Shown: positions 1 to 8,641 of the stretch, piece after piece
Layout of the letters: every line of letters begins with the position of its first letter
How positions within the stretch are numbered: position 1 is the first letter of the stretch
Notes under the pieces: generated by a model
Databases searched by the model: none
Told to the model about the DNA's origin: nothing
What the model saw: the letters and a program-made list of their open reading frames with translations, nothing else
DNA from: an uncultured bacterium
GTDB lineage: Bacteria > Verrucomicrobiota > Verrucomicrobiia > CAIQCK01
Direction of reading: 5' to 3'
Length of the DNA: 63,447 bases
Assembly (NCBI GenBank): GCA_903870275.1
Contig: CAIQCK010000050.1
Span: 1 to 63,447 of the forward strand
Position numbers and translations under genes: made by a program

Positions 1-170
1 AGGCCCACGCCCTGCACGAGGGCGGCCTGCGCCAGCAGGCCGTGCTGGAGGGCGTTCATGCGGGAGCGGTCCCTGCCCCGGGCGGTTCGTGGCCCGGTGG
101 ATTTCATGGCGTTGCGGCGGTTGGCCGCGAGCTGTTTCGGGGACATGGTTTTGATGTTGCCTGGTCTCAT
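1..170 (-). CDS. N-terminal part of a KSTGPRT/NALxHG-motif protein (partial)
   Basis: The minus-strand frame starts with ATG at 170 and runs off the left edge after 56 codons. The peptide contains KQLAANRRNAMKSTGPRT followed by RSRMNALQHGLLAQ. This signature marks a widespread but uncharacterised protein family in Planctomycetes, Verrucomicrobia and Acidobacteria, usually written as NRxNAxKSTGPRTxxGKxxSxxNAxxHG. An AGGAG Shine-Dalgarno sequence lies about 6 nt upstream of the ATG and supports this start. The motif is basic and could bind nucleic acid, but no function is established. Only the N terminus is visible. Confidence 0.75.
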   Translation of the reverse strand, partial: MRPGNIKTMSPKQLAANRRNAMKSTGPRTARGRDRSRMNALQHGLLAQAALVQGVG

Positions 171-260
171 GCGATCTCCTTGTGGTTGCAAGGGTCCTTT
201 CTATCGCGCCGCGCCGGACCGCCCGTGGGGGCGGTCCATCCCGACGCCGGGCGCAGGGTA

Positions 261-289
261 GGTAATTTCTCTTACCTTGGCAAGAGAAA
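261..289. promoter_or_regulatory. Overlapping inverted repeats between divergent genes
   Basis: TTTCTCTT (266-273) and AAGAGAAA (282-289) form a perfect 8-bp stem around an 8-nt loop. GGTAA (261-265) and TTACC (272-276) form a second stem that shares bases with the first, so only one can form at a time. The element lies between the minus-strand partial gene (start 170) and the plus-strand sialidase (start 418). An operator or a small attenuator are both possible; nothing further supports either. Confidence 0.35.
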
Positions 290-417
290 AATGCTAACTA
301 TTTGCGGTGCGAGGGCCGCCGGCCTGGCGCGTGTGTCCGGGTGCGCCCAGCAAAGTTCGCCATGCGTTTGCGGGCTGGCATCCGCCAGCCGTTTCGGTAG
401 AATCCCAAACCACTGCC

Positions 418-1530
418 ATGAAACTTCTGCCTGCACTCGCCACGGTTTTCATCGCCGTCGCCGCCCAAGCCGCGCCGGAAAACGTCATCACCCTCAACAT
501 CGAGCCGGACAAGGAGCATCCGCGCAATTCGGAAGGCTCATTCGTCACGCTCAAGTCGGGCCGGCTGCTGTTCTGTTATTCGCAGTTTTACGGTGGCGCG
601 GCCGACGAGAGCGCGGCGCGCATCGCCGCGATCCACTCCGACGACGCCGGCCGCACGTGGAGCGCGCCGCAAACGGTGCTTGAGAACTCCGGCGGCAACA
701 ACCTGATGAGCGTCTCGCTGCTGCGGCTGCGCAGCGGCCGGATCGCGATGTTTTATCTGGTCAAAAACAACTGGATCGACTGCCGGCCCTACGTGCGCGT
801 CTCGACCGACGAAGCGCAAACGTGGTCGGAGCCGCGGCTGATGGTTGAGGCGCCCGGCTATTTCGTGATGAACAACGACCGCGTTGCGCAGCTCGGCTCG
901 GGCCGGCTGGTGGCGCCGGTGTCGTTCCATCGCGCGCGCGCGTCGGACCCGAACAGCAGCCGGTCGTTCGACGGGCGCGGCCTGGTGCTCTGGTATCTCT
1001 CCGACGACGAGGGCGCGACGTGGCGCGAAGCAGCGACGTGGTGGGCCGCGCCGCAGGCGTGCTCAACGGGTTTGCAGGAGCCGGGCGTGGTGGAACTGGC
1101 CGACGGGAAACTTTTCAGTTGGTCGCGCACATCGCTCGGCGCGCAATACGGTTTCCGCTCCGCCGACGCCGGCAAGGTCTGGAGCGCGCCGGAGCCGACG
1201 GAGATGAAATCGCCCGCCTCGCCGGCCAGCATCAAGCGGCTGCCCGGATCGGCGGAGTTGCTGGGGATTTTCAACGATCACAGCGGCCGGTTTGAGTTTC
1301 CCAAGGGCAAACGCACACCGCTGGTGGCGGCGGTGTCGTCCGACGGCGGCAAAACATGGCCGATGCGCAAAGCGCTGGAGAACGATCCGGACGGCTGGTA
1401 TTGCTACACTGCCATTCATTTTGTGGATGACGCCGTGCTGCTGGCCTACTGCGCCGGCGACAAGAAAACCGGCGGCCTCAATCGTCTGCGCATCCGACGC
1501 CTGACGCTGGACTGGCTGCGAAACCCGTAG
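418..1530 (+). CDS. Exported sialidase-family (BNR/Asp-box) glycosidase
   Basis: Predicted 370-aa six-bladed beta-propeller of the exo-alpha-sialidase superfamily, which removes terminal sialic acids or related sugars from glycans. ATG 418 is preferred because it begins a clear signal peptide (MKLLPALATVFIAVAAQAA); an in-frame ATG at 307 would put a non-leader peptide in front of it. Asp-box-like S/T-x-D-x-G-x-T-W segments recur: SDDAGRTWS, STDEAQTWS, SDDEGATWR, SADAGKVWS and SSDGGKTWP. The mature N terminus RNSEGSFVTLKSGRLLFCY is typical of the planctomycete/verrucomicrobial members. It sits 21 nt upstream of a sulfatase and is probably co-transcribed, which fits attack on sulfated, sialylated glycans. 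Actual substrate unknown. Confidence 0.85.
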   Translation: MKLLPALATVFIAVAAQAAPENVITLNIEPDKEHPRNSEGSFVTLKSGRLLFCYSQFYGGAADESAARIAAIHSDDAGRTWSAPQTVLENSGGNNLMSVSLLRLRSGRIAMFYLVKNNWIDCRPYVRVSTDEAQTWSEPRLMVEAPGYFVMNNDRVAQLGSGRLVAPVSFHRARASDPNSSRSFDGRGLVLWYLSDDEGATWREAATWWAAPQACSTGLQEPGVVELADGKLFSWSRTSLGAQYGFRSADAGKVWSAPEPTEMKSPASPASIKRLPGSAELLGIFNDHSGRFEFPKGKRTPLVAAVSSDGGKTWPMRKALENDPDGWYCYTAIHFVDDAVLLAYCAGDKKTGGLNRLRIRRLTLDWLRNP

Positions 1531-1551
1531 GGCTTGACGACACATTTTATC

Positions 1552-2916
1552 ATGAACCTTCGCGCCCTGACGTCTCGCTTGTTTTGTTCGCTCGCGGCCG
1601 TCGCGTGGATGGCCGCCGCCCACGCCGCCGACGCGCCGCGGCCGAATGTCCTCGTCATCCTCACCGACGATCAGGGCCGCGGCGACTACAGCGCGTTCGG
1701 CACGCCGGACATCCGCACGCCGGCGCTGGACCGGCTGTTCCGCGAGGGCATGACGTTCGACAATTTTTTTGCCAACAGTTGCGTCTGCTCGCCGTCGCGC
1801 GCCGCGCTGATGACCGGCTGTTATCCCGACCGCGTCGGCGTGCCGGGCGTCATCCGCCAATGGCCGGAGGACTCGTGGGGCTGGCTCTCGCCGCGCGTGA
1901 CGCTGCTGCCGCAACTGCTCAAGCGCGCGGGCTACCACAGCGCCATCGTCGGCAAATGGCACCTCGGCTTCGACTCGCCGAACACGCCGACCGAGCGCGG
2001 TTTCGATTTCTTCCACGGGTTCCTGGGCGACATGATGGACGATTACTGGACACACCTGCGCGGCGGCGTGAATTTCATGCGCTGCAACCGCGAGGTGGTG
2101 GACCCGAAAGGCCACGCCACGGACGTGTTCACCGGCTGGGCGTGCGATTACCTCGCCGAACGCGCCCGCGCGAAGGAACCGTTCTTCCTTTACCTCGCCT
2201 ACAACGCGCCGCACGACCCGATCCAGCCGCCGCCGGAGTGGCTGGAGCGCATCAAACAGCGCGAACCGAACATGAACCCGAAGCGCCAGAAGCTCGTCGC
2301 GCTCATCGAGCACCTCGACGCCGGCATCGGCCGCGTGCTCGACACGCTCGACCGGCTGAAGCTCGCCGACAACACGCTGGTCATTTTCACCTCCGACAAC
2401 GGCGGCGTGCTCGCCAACGGCGCCAACAACGGCCCTTGGCGCGGCGAGAAATGCCACATGTATGAAGGCGGCTTGCGCGTGCCGGGCGCGGCGCGCTGGC
2501 CCGCGCGCATCAAAGCGGGCAGCCGCACCGGCCGCTTCACGCTGACAATGGATATTTTCGCCACGGTCACCGAAGTCGCCGGCGTGAAGCCGCCCGCCGA
2601 CGTGGACGGCGTCAGTTTCCTGCCGGCGCTGCTCGGTGACAATCCGCCGGAAGCGCAGCGCGAGTTTTACTTCGTCCGCCGCGAGGGCGGCATCGCCTAC
2701 GGCGGCAAGACAATCGAGGCGCTGCGGCGCGGCGATTGGAAGATTCTCCAGGACAGCCCGTTTGCGCCGCTCGAACTCTACAACCTCGCCGCCGACCCCA
2801 AGGAAACCACCGACCTCGCCAAAGAGCAGCGGAAAGTTTTCCGCGACCTCGACGCCGCCCTTCGCCTCCACGTCCAGCGCGGCGGCGAGGTGCCGTGGCA
2901 GCCGCCGGCGAAGTAA
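1552..2916 (+). CDS. Exported family S1 sulfatase (arylsulfatase type)
   Basis: Predicted 454-aa sulfatase that hydrolyses sulfate esters in the periplasm or outside the cell. ATG 1552 gives a signal peptide ending AAAHAADA; a TTG 18 nt upstream is less likely. The metal-binding start is VLVILTDDQGRGD. The formylglycine site is C79-S-P-S-R, the Cys type that needs a formylglycine-generating enzyme or anaerobic maturase; none is encoded here. GKWHLG and SDNGG blocks complete the family pattern. Length is normal for the family. It follows the sialidase closely and resembles the second sulfatase at 7089 only at family level. The sulfated substrate cannot be assigned. Confidence 0.9.
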   Translation: MNLRALTSRLFCSLAAVAWMAAAHAADAPRPNVLVILTDDQGRGDYSAFGTPDIRTPALDRLFREGMTFDNFFANSCVCSPSRAALMTGCYPDRVGVPGVIRQWPEDSWGWLSPRVTLLPQLLKRAGYHSAIVGKWHLGFDSPNTPTERGFDFFHGFLGDMMDDYWTHLRGGVNFMRCNREVVDPKGHATDVFTGWACDYLAERARAKEPFFLYLAYNAPHDPIQPPPEWLERIKQREPNMNPKRQKLVALIEHLDAGIGRVLDTLDRLKLADNTLVIFTSDNGGVLANGANNGPWRGEKCHMYEGGLRVPGAARWPARIKAGSRTGRFTLTMDIFATVTEVAGVKPPADVDGVSFLPALLGDNPPEAQREFYFVRREGGIAYGGKTIEALRRGDWKILQDSPFAPLELYNLAADPKETTDLAKEQRKVFRDLDAALRLHVQRGGEVPWQPPAK

Positions 2917-2940
2917 TGTTGTTCGGCGATTGCTTTTGCA

Positions 2941-2967
2941 CTGTAGCGGCGGTCTCTGACCGCCGAA
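2941..2967. repeat. REP-like palindrome (CTGTAGCGGCGGTC...GACCGCCG)
   Basis: CGGCGGTC (2947-2954) and GACCGCCG (2958-2965) form a perfect 8-bp stem with a TCT loop, preceded by CTGTAG. The same pieces, TCTCTGACCGCCGAA and CTGTAGCGGCGG, reappear at 40827-40868, so this is a dispersed repeat family. It lies just after the sulfatase stop and could also act as a transcription barrier. The rest of the intergenic stretch to 3099 shows nothing else. Confidence 0.6.
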
Positions 2968-3099
2968 CCATGACGCGGACACATCATGCCACGTGTCAAA
3001 TACCATGCCCCTCCCTGATCCCACCCACGATCTGCCGGTGTTTGAGGTTGACCGCATCCGAGAGCAGGCGTAGAAGCGGTTTGCAAAGGACGGTGTGCT

Positions 3100-5100
3100 G
3101 TGGACATTTCCGCTATCAGGCAGGCAACTTTGGCTAGCTCAACGCTGTTCGCGCTGGCCCTGATGTTGACCGGGCAAACACTTTACGCTCAACAAAACGA
3201 GGAAGTCAGCAGGCGATTGGCCGATCTCCGCGCTAAGGCGGAAAACGGCGATGCCCAATCCCAACGCGAATTGGGCGAGGTGTTCTTCCGTGGCAATCTT
3301 GGCGTGACGAAGGATGAAGTGGAGGCGGTGAAGTGGTATCGCAAGGCAGCCAAGCAGAATTACGCCCAAGCTCAATATACTCTGGGCGGCTGCTACTTTG
3401 ATGGAAAGGGCGTGGCGAAGGACGAGGCCGAGGCGGTGAAGTGGTATCGCAAGGCAGCCGAGCAGAATTACGCCGAGGCTCAATTATGTCTTGTCTGGTG
3501 CTATAAACAAGGCCAAGGCGTGGCGAAGGACTTGGTGGAAGCATATAAATGGGCGAGCCTGGCCGCGTCGCAGGGTGATAAGGACGCGAAGGAGTTGCGG
3601 GACACACTGAAGACAAAGATGACTCCTGAGCAGATCGCGGCGTCACGCGAGAGCTTGACTCTCACTTCCACGCTTACCCTCGCCGATCCGAATGCAAGAT
3701 TCCGTGCAGCACCCACGCCGGAGGACAATCTGGCGCAGGTGCCAGCGATGAAGGCGACGACGGAGAATAATTACGTTCCGAAGTTGCGGTCCGGCGAAAT
3801 GCCTAGCGTCACGGTGGATTACGCGAAGTTTGGCCGACAAGCCGGCGAACGCAGAACCGCGTCGCTCCTCTCACAAACGATTAATGACCCGAACGCTGCT
3901 TTCAGGGCTTCTCCATCTCCACATGTTCCATCTGAGGCATCTTTTCAGAAGCAGACCGATCAGTTTGTGCCGCTCACATCTGGCGATGATGTGAGCAGCA
4001 CACACGCAACTGCGATCCCTCCTTTGAAACCCTCTGCAGATTCCAACATTGGCCTTTTTTGTCTGTTGGGGGTAATCGGCCTGATTCTTGCAATTTACGG
4101 TTCCGTCTTGGGTTGCACACGGAAGATCGTGGTTTACGATAGCAAGAAGGATCTAAACGTAACCTGTGCCAGTATCGTTTCATGGGCGTGCACTGGCATC
4201 GCTTTTCATCTCAACGCAGAGGCTCCATTTGTTATCTGGGTGCTACTACCGTTAAGTATTATCCTCACGTTCACCTTAGTAGGAAGTTCATTACGAGCCA
4301 ACAAGAGTGCATGGGAAGGAATATTATCGGTATTCGCCAAATATGCCTTGTTGGTGCTAATAATGTTCTCTGCCATAATTGCTGTCGCAGGTGCCTTAGC
4401 GACCGCCCAAGGGATAAAACAAAAGAAGTACAAAGAAGCTACTAGCACGGCGGCGGTTGGGGCCGCTGGGGCTGCCGGATTCTATTTCCTCGAACAGCTC
4501 ATCAATGATCTTATAACTAAAGATACCTCGGTGAAACGTAACGCACCCTTCACAGTTGTATCTCCGAAAAGTAGCCAGACCCCGACGGCGGTTGATGTTC
4601 CCAGCCCGACAATAATGTCATCCCCTATTCAGGAGTCAGCAAGAACAGACAATGAGAAAGGCAGGGGAGTACTTGCGGCACTTGGGACTGTGTTTGCGGC
4701 AGCGCTTGCTGCAAACGCCATGGAACAACATTCCGCCAAATGTTATTGTAAGTATTGTGGCCGGAGCTTTACCAGCCTTACCGATCTAACCTCGAACCGT
4801 TGCTCAAGCAATCCACGGGGTTCTGGTGCGCGTCATGTTCCCTATGGGGGCATTGAGAATTCTCCATATCACTGCCAGTATTGTGGCCGGAGCTTTACCA
4901 GCCTTACCGATCTAACCTCGAACCGTTGCTCAAGCAATCCACAGGGGTCTGGCGCGCGTCATGTCCCATACGAGGGTCATGATCAATCTCCATATCACTG
5001 CCAGTATTGTGGCCGGAGCTTTACCAGCCTTACCGATCTAACCTCGAACCGTTGCTCAAGCAATCCACAGGGGTCTGGCGCGCGTCATGTCCCCATGTGA
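3100..5100 (+). CDS. Sel1-repeat membrane protein with triplicated C-terminal Cys/His module
   Basis: Predicted 666 aa. The GTG start at 3100 is supported by AAGGA 9 nt upstream and by the leader that follows (LASSTLFALALMLTG). Residues about 35-165 carry Sel1-like helical repeats, for example EAVKWYRKAAEQNYAEAQ. A low-complexity linker follows, in which NDPNAAFRA-type segments recur. About four hydrophobic segments lie between residues 310 and 470. The end consists of three near-identical 42-aa units, each with CxYCGRSFTSLTDLTSNRC and a GARHVPY tail, a zinc-finger-like pattern seen as tandem repeats in other uncharacterised bacterial proteins. Base composition is lower in GC than the flanks, suggesting acquisition. 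Function unknown; a protein-interaction role is inferred from Sel1. Confidence 0.8.
   Translation: MDISAIRQATLASSTLFALALMLTGQTLYAQQNEEVSRRLADLRAKAENGDAQSQRELGEVFFRGNLGVTKDEVEAVKWYRKAAKQNYAQAQYTLGGCYFDGKGVAKDEAEAVKWYRKAAEQNYAEAQLCLVWCYKQGQGVAKDLVEAYKWASLAASQGDKDAKELRDTLKTKMTPEQIAASRESLTLTSTLTLADPNARFRAAPTPEDNLAQVPAMKATTENNYVPKLRSGEMPSVTVDYAKFGRQAGERRTASLLSQTINDPNAAFRASPSPHVPSEASFQKQTDQFVPLTSGDDVSSTHATAIPPLKPSADSNIGLFCLLGVIGLILAIYGSVLGCTRKIVVYDSKKDLNVTCASIVSWACTGIAFHLNAEAPFVIWVLLPLSIILTFTLVGSSLRANKSAWEGILSVFAKYALLVLIMFSAIIAVAGALATAQGIKQKKYKEATSTAAVGAAGAAGFYFLEQLINDLITKDTSVKRNAPFTVVSPKSSQTPTAVDVPSPTIMSSPIQESARTDNEKGRGVLAALGTVFAAALAANAMEQHSAKCYCKYCGRSFTSLTDLTSNRCSSNPRGSGARHVPYGGIENSPYHCQYCGRSFTSLTDLTSNRCSSNPQGSGARHVPYEGHDQSPYHCQYCGRSFTSLTDLTSNRCSSNPQGSGARHVPM
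4747..5097 (+). repeat. Three tandem 126-bp coding repeats
   Basis: The unit starting at 4747 repeats at 4873 and 4999 with a spacing of exactly 126 bp (42 codons); the last copy is cut by the stop codon. Units two and three are almost identical in DNA, and the first differs by a few bases, which points to recent expansion or gene conversion. Each encodes CxYC...C...H residues that could hold a metal ion. Confidence 0.9.
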
Positions 5101-5138
5101 TGACAGAGAGAAGCCAAAAGTTGCTATAATCATCTGCA

Positions 5139-5285
5139 ATGACCAACATGCACCCGCTTTCTAAATCCAAGCTACTCGCCTACCGGCAGTGCCCCAAACG
5201 GTTATGGCTTGAAGTGCATAAAACAGAGTTGCGCGAGGATTCGGCGGCCACCCAAGCGAGTTTTCAGGTGGTTGCCAAGCTCTAA
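5139..5285 (+). pseudogene. Truncated N terminus of a DUF2779-type protein
   Basis: A 48-codon frame begins MTNMHPLSKSKLLAYRQCPKR and continues LWLEVHKTELREDSAATQASF before TAA. This matches the usual start of DUF2779-domain proteins (LSKSxxxxxxQCPKRLWLEVH...), which are several hundred residues long, so only the first tenth remains. TATAAT at 5124-5129 may be a leftover promoter element. The remnant is followed directly by the convergent nuclease gene, consistent with deletion at an insertion boundary. Confidence 0.65.
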
Positions 5286-5411
5286 CAACGGATCGATACG
5301 CTCCTGTGTGCTCGAATAGATGCACTGATTAAGCAGGTAACGGGAGCAGACGGCGTTGCGAAAGAGGGGAAGAGACAAAACACATTCGGGCTATTCCTTG
5401 GGTGCGATCTC

Positions 5412-6776
5412 CTAGACCTTGGGACACACTTCTCGCCAGATCGCTTCGACGTCGGTGACATATTCCTCGATTTTGTTAACAGCCTTTTCTATGTCCGTTC
5501 GACACTTGTCTGTTTCTTTGAGCAGCCCGACTAGATACTCTAGGTTATCGAAACAAGGGGATAGCACAACGAGAAAGTTCAGCGGCCAATAAGAACTATT
5601 CATTAAATAAGGTCCATGATCGGGATACTTCAGAACAAGTTGTTCATGTAAAGCCATCAATTTGGACCTGAATTTCGTCGCTGCGTCATTACCACAAAGC
5701 ACGCCAACTCTGAGCCCTAGTTCGGAAAACCGAAGATGAACCCCCACTTCCATATTGGGTTCCGCAAAGATGGGACGTGATTCGATGGAATGAAGTATGA
5801 GGGTGAACGTGGCATGATCAGATTCGGTCGACCTGATTGTGAAGCCTCTCCTTTCCAACCCGCGTCTGATACCGTTGAAAAACGTGGTCTTGTGTTCCTC
5901 CATCAACTGGTCTTTGGCATCAGTAATATCACCTAGGTGAGTGAGGATTTCGGGATGTTCTTTGATGATATTGATTGTCATGTCCATGTACTGTTTCTCC
6001 AATGGGCTGCGATGATCTACCAATTGGTGAATGACATCCTTGTACTGTCGTAGTGCTTGGTTAATGTTGACGTACAGGCCAGTCGCTTGCAAACACTGTT
6101 CTAGCCATGGGATGATGTGGTCCTTGTAGGAAATGCGATAATACTGCTTGTTGTCGGGTGGTGTCTTGGATTGTTTGCCGTCAAGCGTCAGATAAAGCAG
6201 AACTGATTGAGGGTAGTTGCTTCGCTCCAAGAACGTCGCATACCGCTGTATTTGTTGGTTCCCCTCTGAGGCCCAGATTTTGTTTTCAATCGCGATTGCA
6301 CCGCAACCGGTGCTCTCAATTAGAATGTCCAACCGCCCTTCTTTAACAGGAAATTCACGGTGGACGCGGACATTATCGCAGGCAAATCCATTAAACATCG
6401 ACAACGTCTCAGGATCAGCATCGTGTGCATGAGGCTTTACGCCCTGTTCCCTCAGCACCCCCAAGAACAGCTTCAGGAACAGAGGTCCGCAGTCATGCGT
6501 GTCATTCGGATTCAGCAGATGAGCGAGGTAATTGGAATGCAGACGAGTTTCGTCCCCTATGCCGAGCAAAACCGTAAACAGATTGAATCTGCTCTTGGTC
6601 GCTCTCAGATGCGCTTCACGCTCCACCTGAATCTCATGGAGTTTATGCGTGACGCACCCGATTGTCAGTCCGATGTCAGTATCTATTTCAGTTGAGGCCA
6701 CGCTCTTCCTGTCATTCACGAATATGCACAGACTGCGCTCGGTGCCCCATACCGTCAACCCAAAATATCCGCCCAA
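5412..6776 (-). CDS. PD-(D/E)XK nuclease superfamily protein
   Basis: Predicted 454 aa. The middle contains [16 protein letters not shown] followed by [21 protein letters not shown], matching the E...D...(D/E)xK core and downstream Q of the PD-(D/E)XK_4 family (PF14281). The N-terminal block [26 protein letters not shown] is also typical. Such proteins often sit in defence or mobile contexts, but substrate and role are unproven. The true start is uncertain: in-frame GTG at 6719 is an alternative to 6776. The gene is convergent with a broken DUF2779 gene and has lower GC than its neighbours, so horizontal acquisition is likely. No partner methylase or ATPase is adjacent. Confidence 0.75.
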   Translation of the reverse strand: MGGYFGLTVWGTERSLCIFVNDRKSVASTEIDTDIGLTIGCVTHKLHEIQVEREAHLRATKSRFNLFTVLLGIGDETRLHSNYLAHLLNPNDTHDCGPLFLKLFLGVLREQGVKPHAHDADPETLSMFNGFACDNVRVHREFPVKEGRLDILIESTGCGAIAIENKIWASEGNQQIQRYATFLERSNYPQSVLLYLTLDGKQSKTPPDNKQYYRISYKDHIIPWLEQCLQATGLYVNINQALRQYKDVIHQLVDHRSPLEKQYMDMTINIIKEHPEILTHLGDITDAKDQLMEEHKTTFFNGIRRGLERRGFTIRSTESDHATFTLILHSIESRPIFAEPNMEVGVHLRFSELGLRVGVLCGNDAATKFRSKLMALHEQLVLKYPDHGPYLMNSSYWPLNFLVVLSPCFDNLEYLVGLLKETDKCRTDIEKAVNKIEEYVTDVEAIWREVCPKV

Positions 6777-7088
6777 AATATCCGCCAGATTCGCGAACGA
6801 GGGTCATGCGGTCACAACTCCCGACTCTTGACAGTCACTGCGGCCACTCAAGAAAAAAACAGCTCGAGACAGATCCATCGCTCGCTCTCCCCGATTGTTT
6901 TGGGACTGTTTCCACGGGTTTCACGTGGCTATTCATGCGGAAGCCCTTCGGGCTTCTGTGGCCGCGATCAGCACCCACAAAGTCCGACAGGCTACAAAGA
7001 CGCAGCCCTGGTGACAAAAACTCCCCTCCGCTCGAAAAACAGGCTGTCAACTCCACCCAAGTGTGAGATTATCCGGCCCGGTTCAGTC
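6777..7088. other. Intergenic stretch at the right edge of the low-GC insert
   Basis: No convincing gene. It holds a short direct repeat (AAAATATCCGCC, twice near 6770-6792), a CCACG/CGTGG pair near 6912-6928 and a perfect 7-bp hairpin GAAGCCC-TTC-GGGCTTC at 6940-6956 without a T-run. The frame into the sulfatase stays open but lacks a leader or ribosome site, so it is not called. Confidence 0.5.
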
Positions 7089-8579
7089 ATGAAAACCAAA
7101 TTGTTCTTCTTTGTTGTTGCTGCGGCGGCGTTGGCGGCGTTCTCCGGCGTTTCGCTCGCGGCCGACCGGCATCCAAACGTCTTGTTCATCCTTTGCGACG
7201 ACATCCGTTGGAACGCGATGAGTTGCGCCGGGCATCCTTATTTGAAGACGCCGAACATTGACCGCATCGCCAACGAGGGCGTGCGGTTCGAGAACATGTT
7301 CTGCACCACGTCGCTCTGCTCGCCGAGCCGCGCGAGCATCCTCACCGGACTCTATGCGCACTCGCACGGCGTGCGCGACAACTTCACCGAGCTGCCCTCA
7401 AACCTCACGCACTGGCCGCAACGCCTGCGTGAGGAAGGCTACGAGACGGCCTACATGGGCAAGTGGCACATGGGCGAGGACAACGACATGCCGCGCTGGG
7501 GCTTCGACTATTTCGTGACGCACAAGGGGCAAGGGAAATACTTCGACACCGAGTGGAACTTCAACGGCCACCGCCGCGAGGTGGTGAAGGGCTACTACAC
7601 GAAGATTATCACCGACATGGCGCTCTTCTGGATGAAGCAGAATCACGCCGGCAAGCCATGGGCGCTTTGCGTGGGCCACAAGGCGCCGCACAGTTTTTAC
7701 ACGCCGGAGGAGAAATATGCGCACACGTTCGACAATGTGCGCGTGCCGTATCCCGACACCGCTTTTCATCTCGATGACAAGCCGGCATGGATCAAGGAGC
7801 GGCTCTACACCTGGCACGGCATCTACGGGCCGCTGTTCGAGTGGCGCAAAAAGTTCCCCGACGACCGGCCCGAGGCGGTGAAGGATTTCGAGCGCATGGT
7901 CCACGCCTACTGGGGCACGATTCTCTCGGTGGATGACAGCGTTGGCCGCCTGTATCGGTTCCTCGAAGACACGAAGCAACTCGACAACACGATCATCGTT
8001 TTCATGGGCGACAACGGCCTGCTCGAAGGCGAGCACGGCATGGTGGACAAACGCGCCGCGCACGAACCGAGCCTCCGCATCCCGCTGCTCGTGAGGTATC
8101 CGGGCCTGCCGAAAGGCAAGGTCGTCGCGCAGCAGGCGCTCACGTTGGACATCGCGCCAAGCCTGCTCGAACTCTGCGGCGCGCCGCCGCTCCCGAACAT
8201 TCACGGCCGCTCGTGGGTGAAACTGGTCCGCGAAGGCGACCCGGCCTGGCGCAAGGCGTGGTTCTACGAATACAACTACGAGCAACAATTCCCCTACACG
8301 CCAAACGTCCGCGCCGTCCGCACCGACGAGTGGAAATACATTCACTACCCGCACGGCGACAGCGGCAAGGACCGTCACATGGCGGAGCTTTACAACCTGA
8401 AGAACGATCCCGACGAGGACCGCAACCTCATCGCCGATCCGCGATACGCGGGCAAGGTGGCGGAACTCCAAGCCGAACTGGCGCGGCTGATGCGCGACAC
8501 CGGCCTCGTGCCGGCGACGGACAAAATGCCGCTGGACGCCGGCATCAAGAAGGAACTGCCGGACCAGAAAATCCGGTGA
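7089..8579 (+). CDS. Exported family S1 sulfatase (glucosamine-6-sulfatase-like)
   Basis: Predicted 496 aa with a signal peptide ([18 protein letters not shown]...). The metal site [14 protein letters not shown], the formylglycine site C77-[22 protein letters not shown] and [12 protein letters not shown] form the family pattern. The last one (D-N-G-x-x-x-G-E-H-G) is typical of the N-acetylglucosamine-6-sulfatase/heparan-sulfatase branch and of mucin-desulfating enzymes. The C-terminal [15 protein letters not shown] block is standard. ATG 7089 is chosen for the leader. It stands alone on the plus strand before a radical SAM gene; that neighbour is not the usual anaerobic sulfatase maturase, so no maturation link should be assumed. 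Confidence 0.88.
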   Translation: MKTKLFFFVVAAAALAAFSGVSLAADRHPNVLFILCDDIRWNAMSCAGHPYLKTPNIDRIANEGVRFENMFCTTSLCSPSRASILTGLYAHSHGVRDNFTELPSNLTHWPQRLREEGYETAYMGKWHMGEDNDMPRWGFDYFVTHKGQGKYFDTEWNFNGHRREVVKGYYTKIITDMALFWMKQNHAGKPWALCVGHKAPHSFYTPEEKYAHTFDNVRVPYPDTAFHLDDKPAWIKERLYTWHGIYGPLFEWRKKFPDDRPEAVKDFERMVHAYWGTILSVDDSVGRLYRFLEDTKQLDNTIIVFMGDNGLLEGEHGMVDKRAAHEPSLRIPLLVRYPGLPKGKVVAQQALTLDIAPSLLELCGAPPLPNIHGRSWVKLVREGDPAWRKAWFYEYNYEQQFPYTPNVRAVRTDEWKYIHYPHGDSGKDRHMAELYNLKNDPDEDRNLIADPRYAGKVAELQAELARLMRDTGLVPATDKMPLDAGIKKELPDQKIR

Positions 8580-8641
8580 CCGCGGCATGATGTTGTAACG
8601 ACGTACGAGCCGATGCGGGCAGACAAAACAGAATTGAAGTA

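Noticed and set aside
1063..3057. A 664-codon open frame on the minus strand under the sialidase and sulfatase genes
   Set aside because: It is antisense to two clear family proteins in high-GC DNA, is Arg/Ala/Val-rich and has no motif; such frames arise from codon bias.
6940..6956. Terminator hairpin GAAGCCC-TTC-GGGCTTC
   Set aside because: No T-run on either side and no gene ends nearby on the matching strand.
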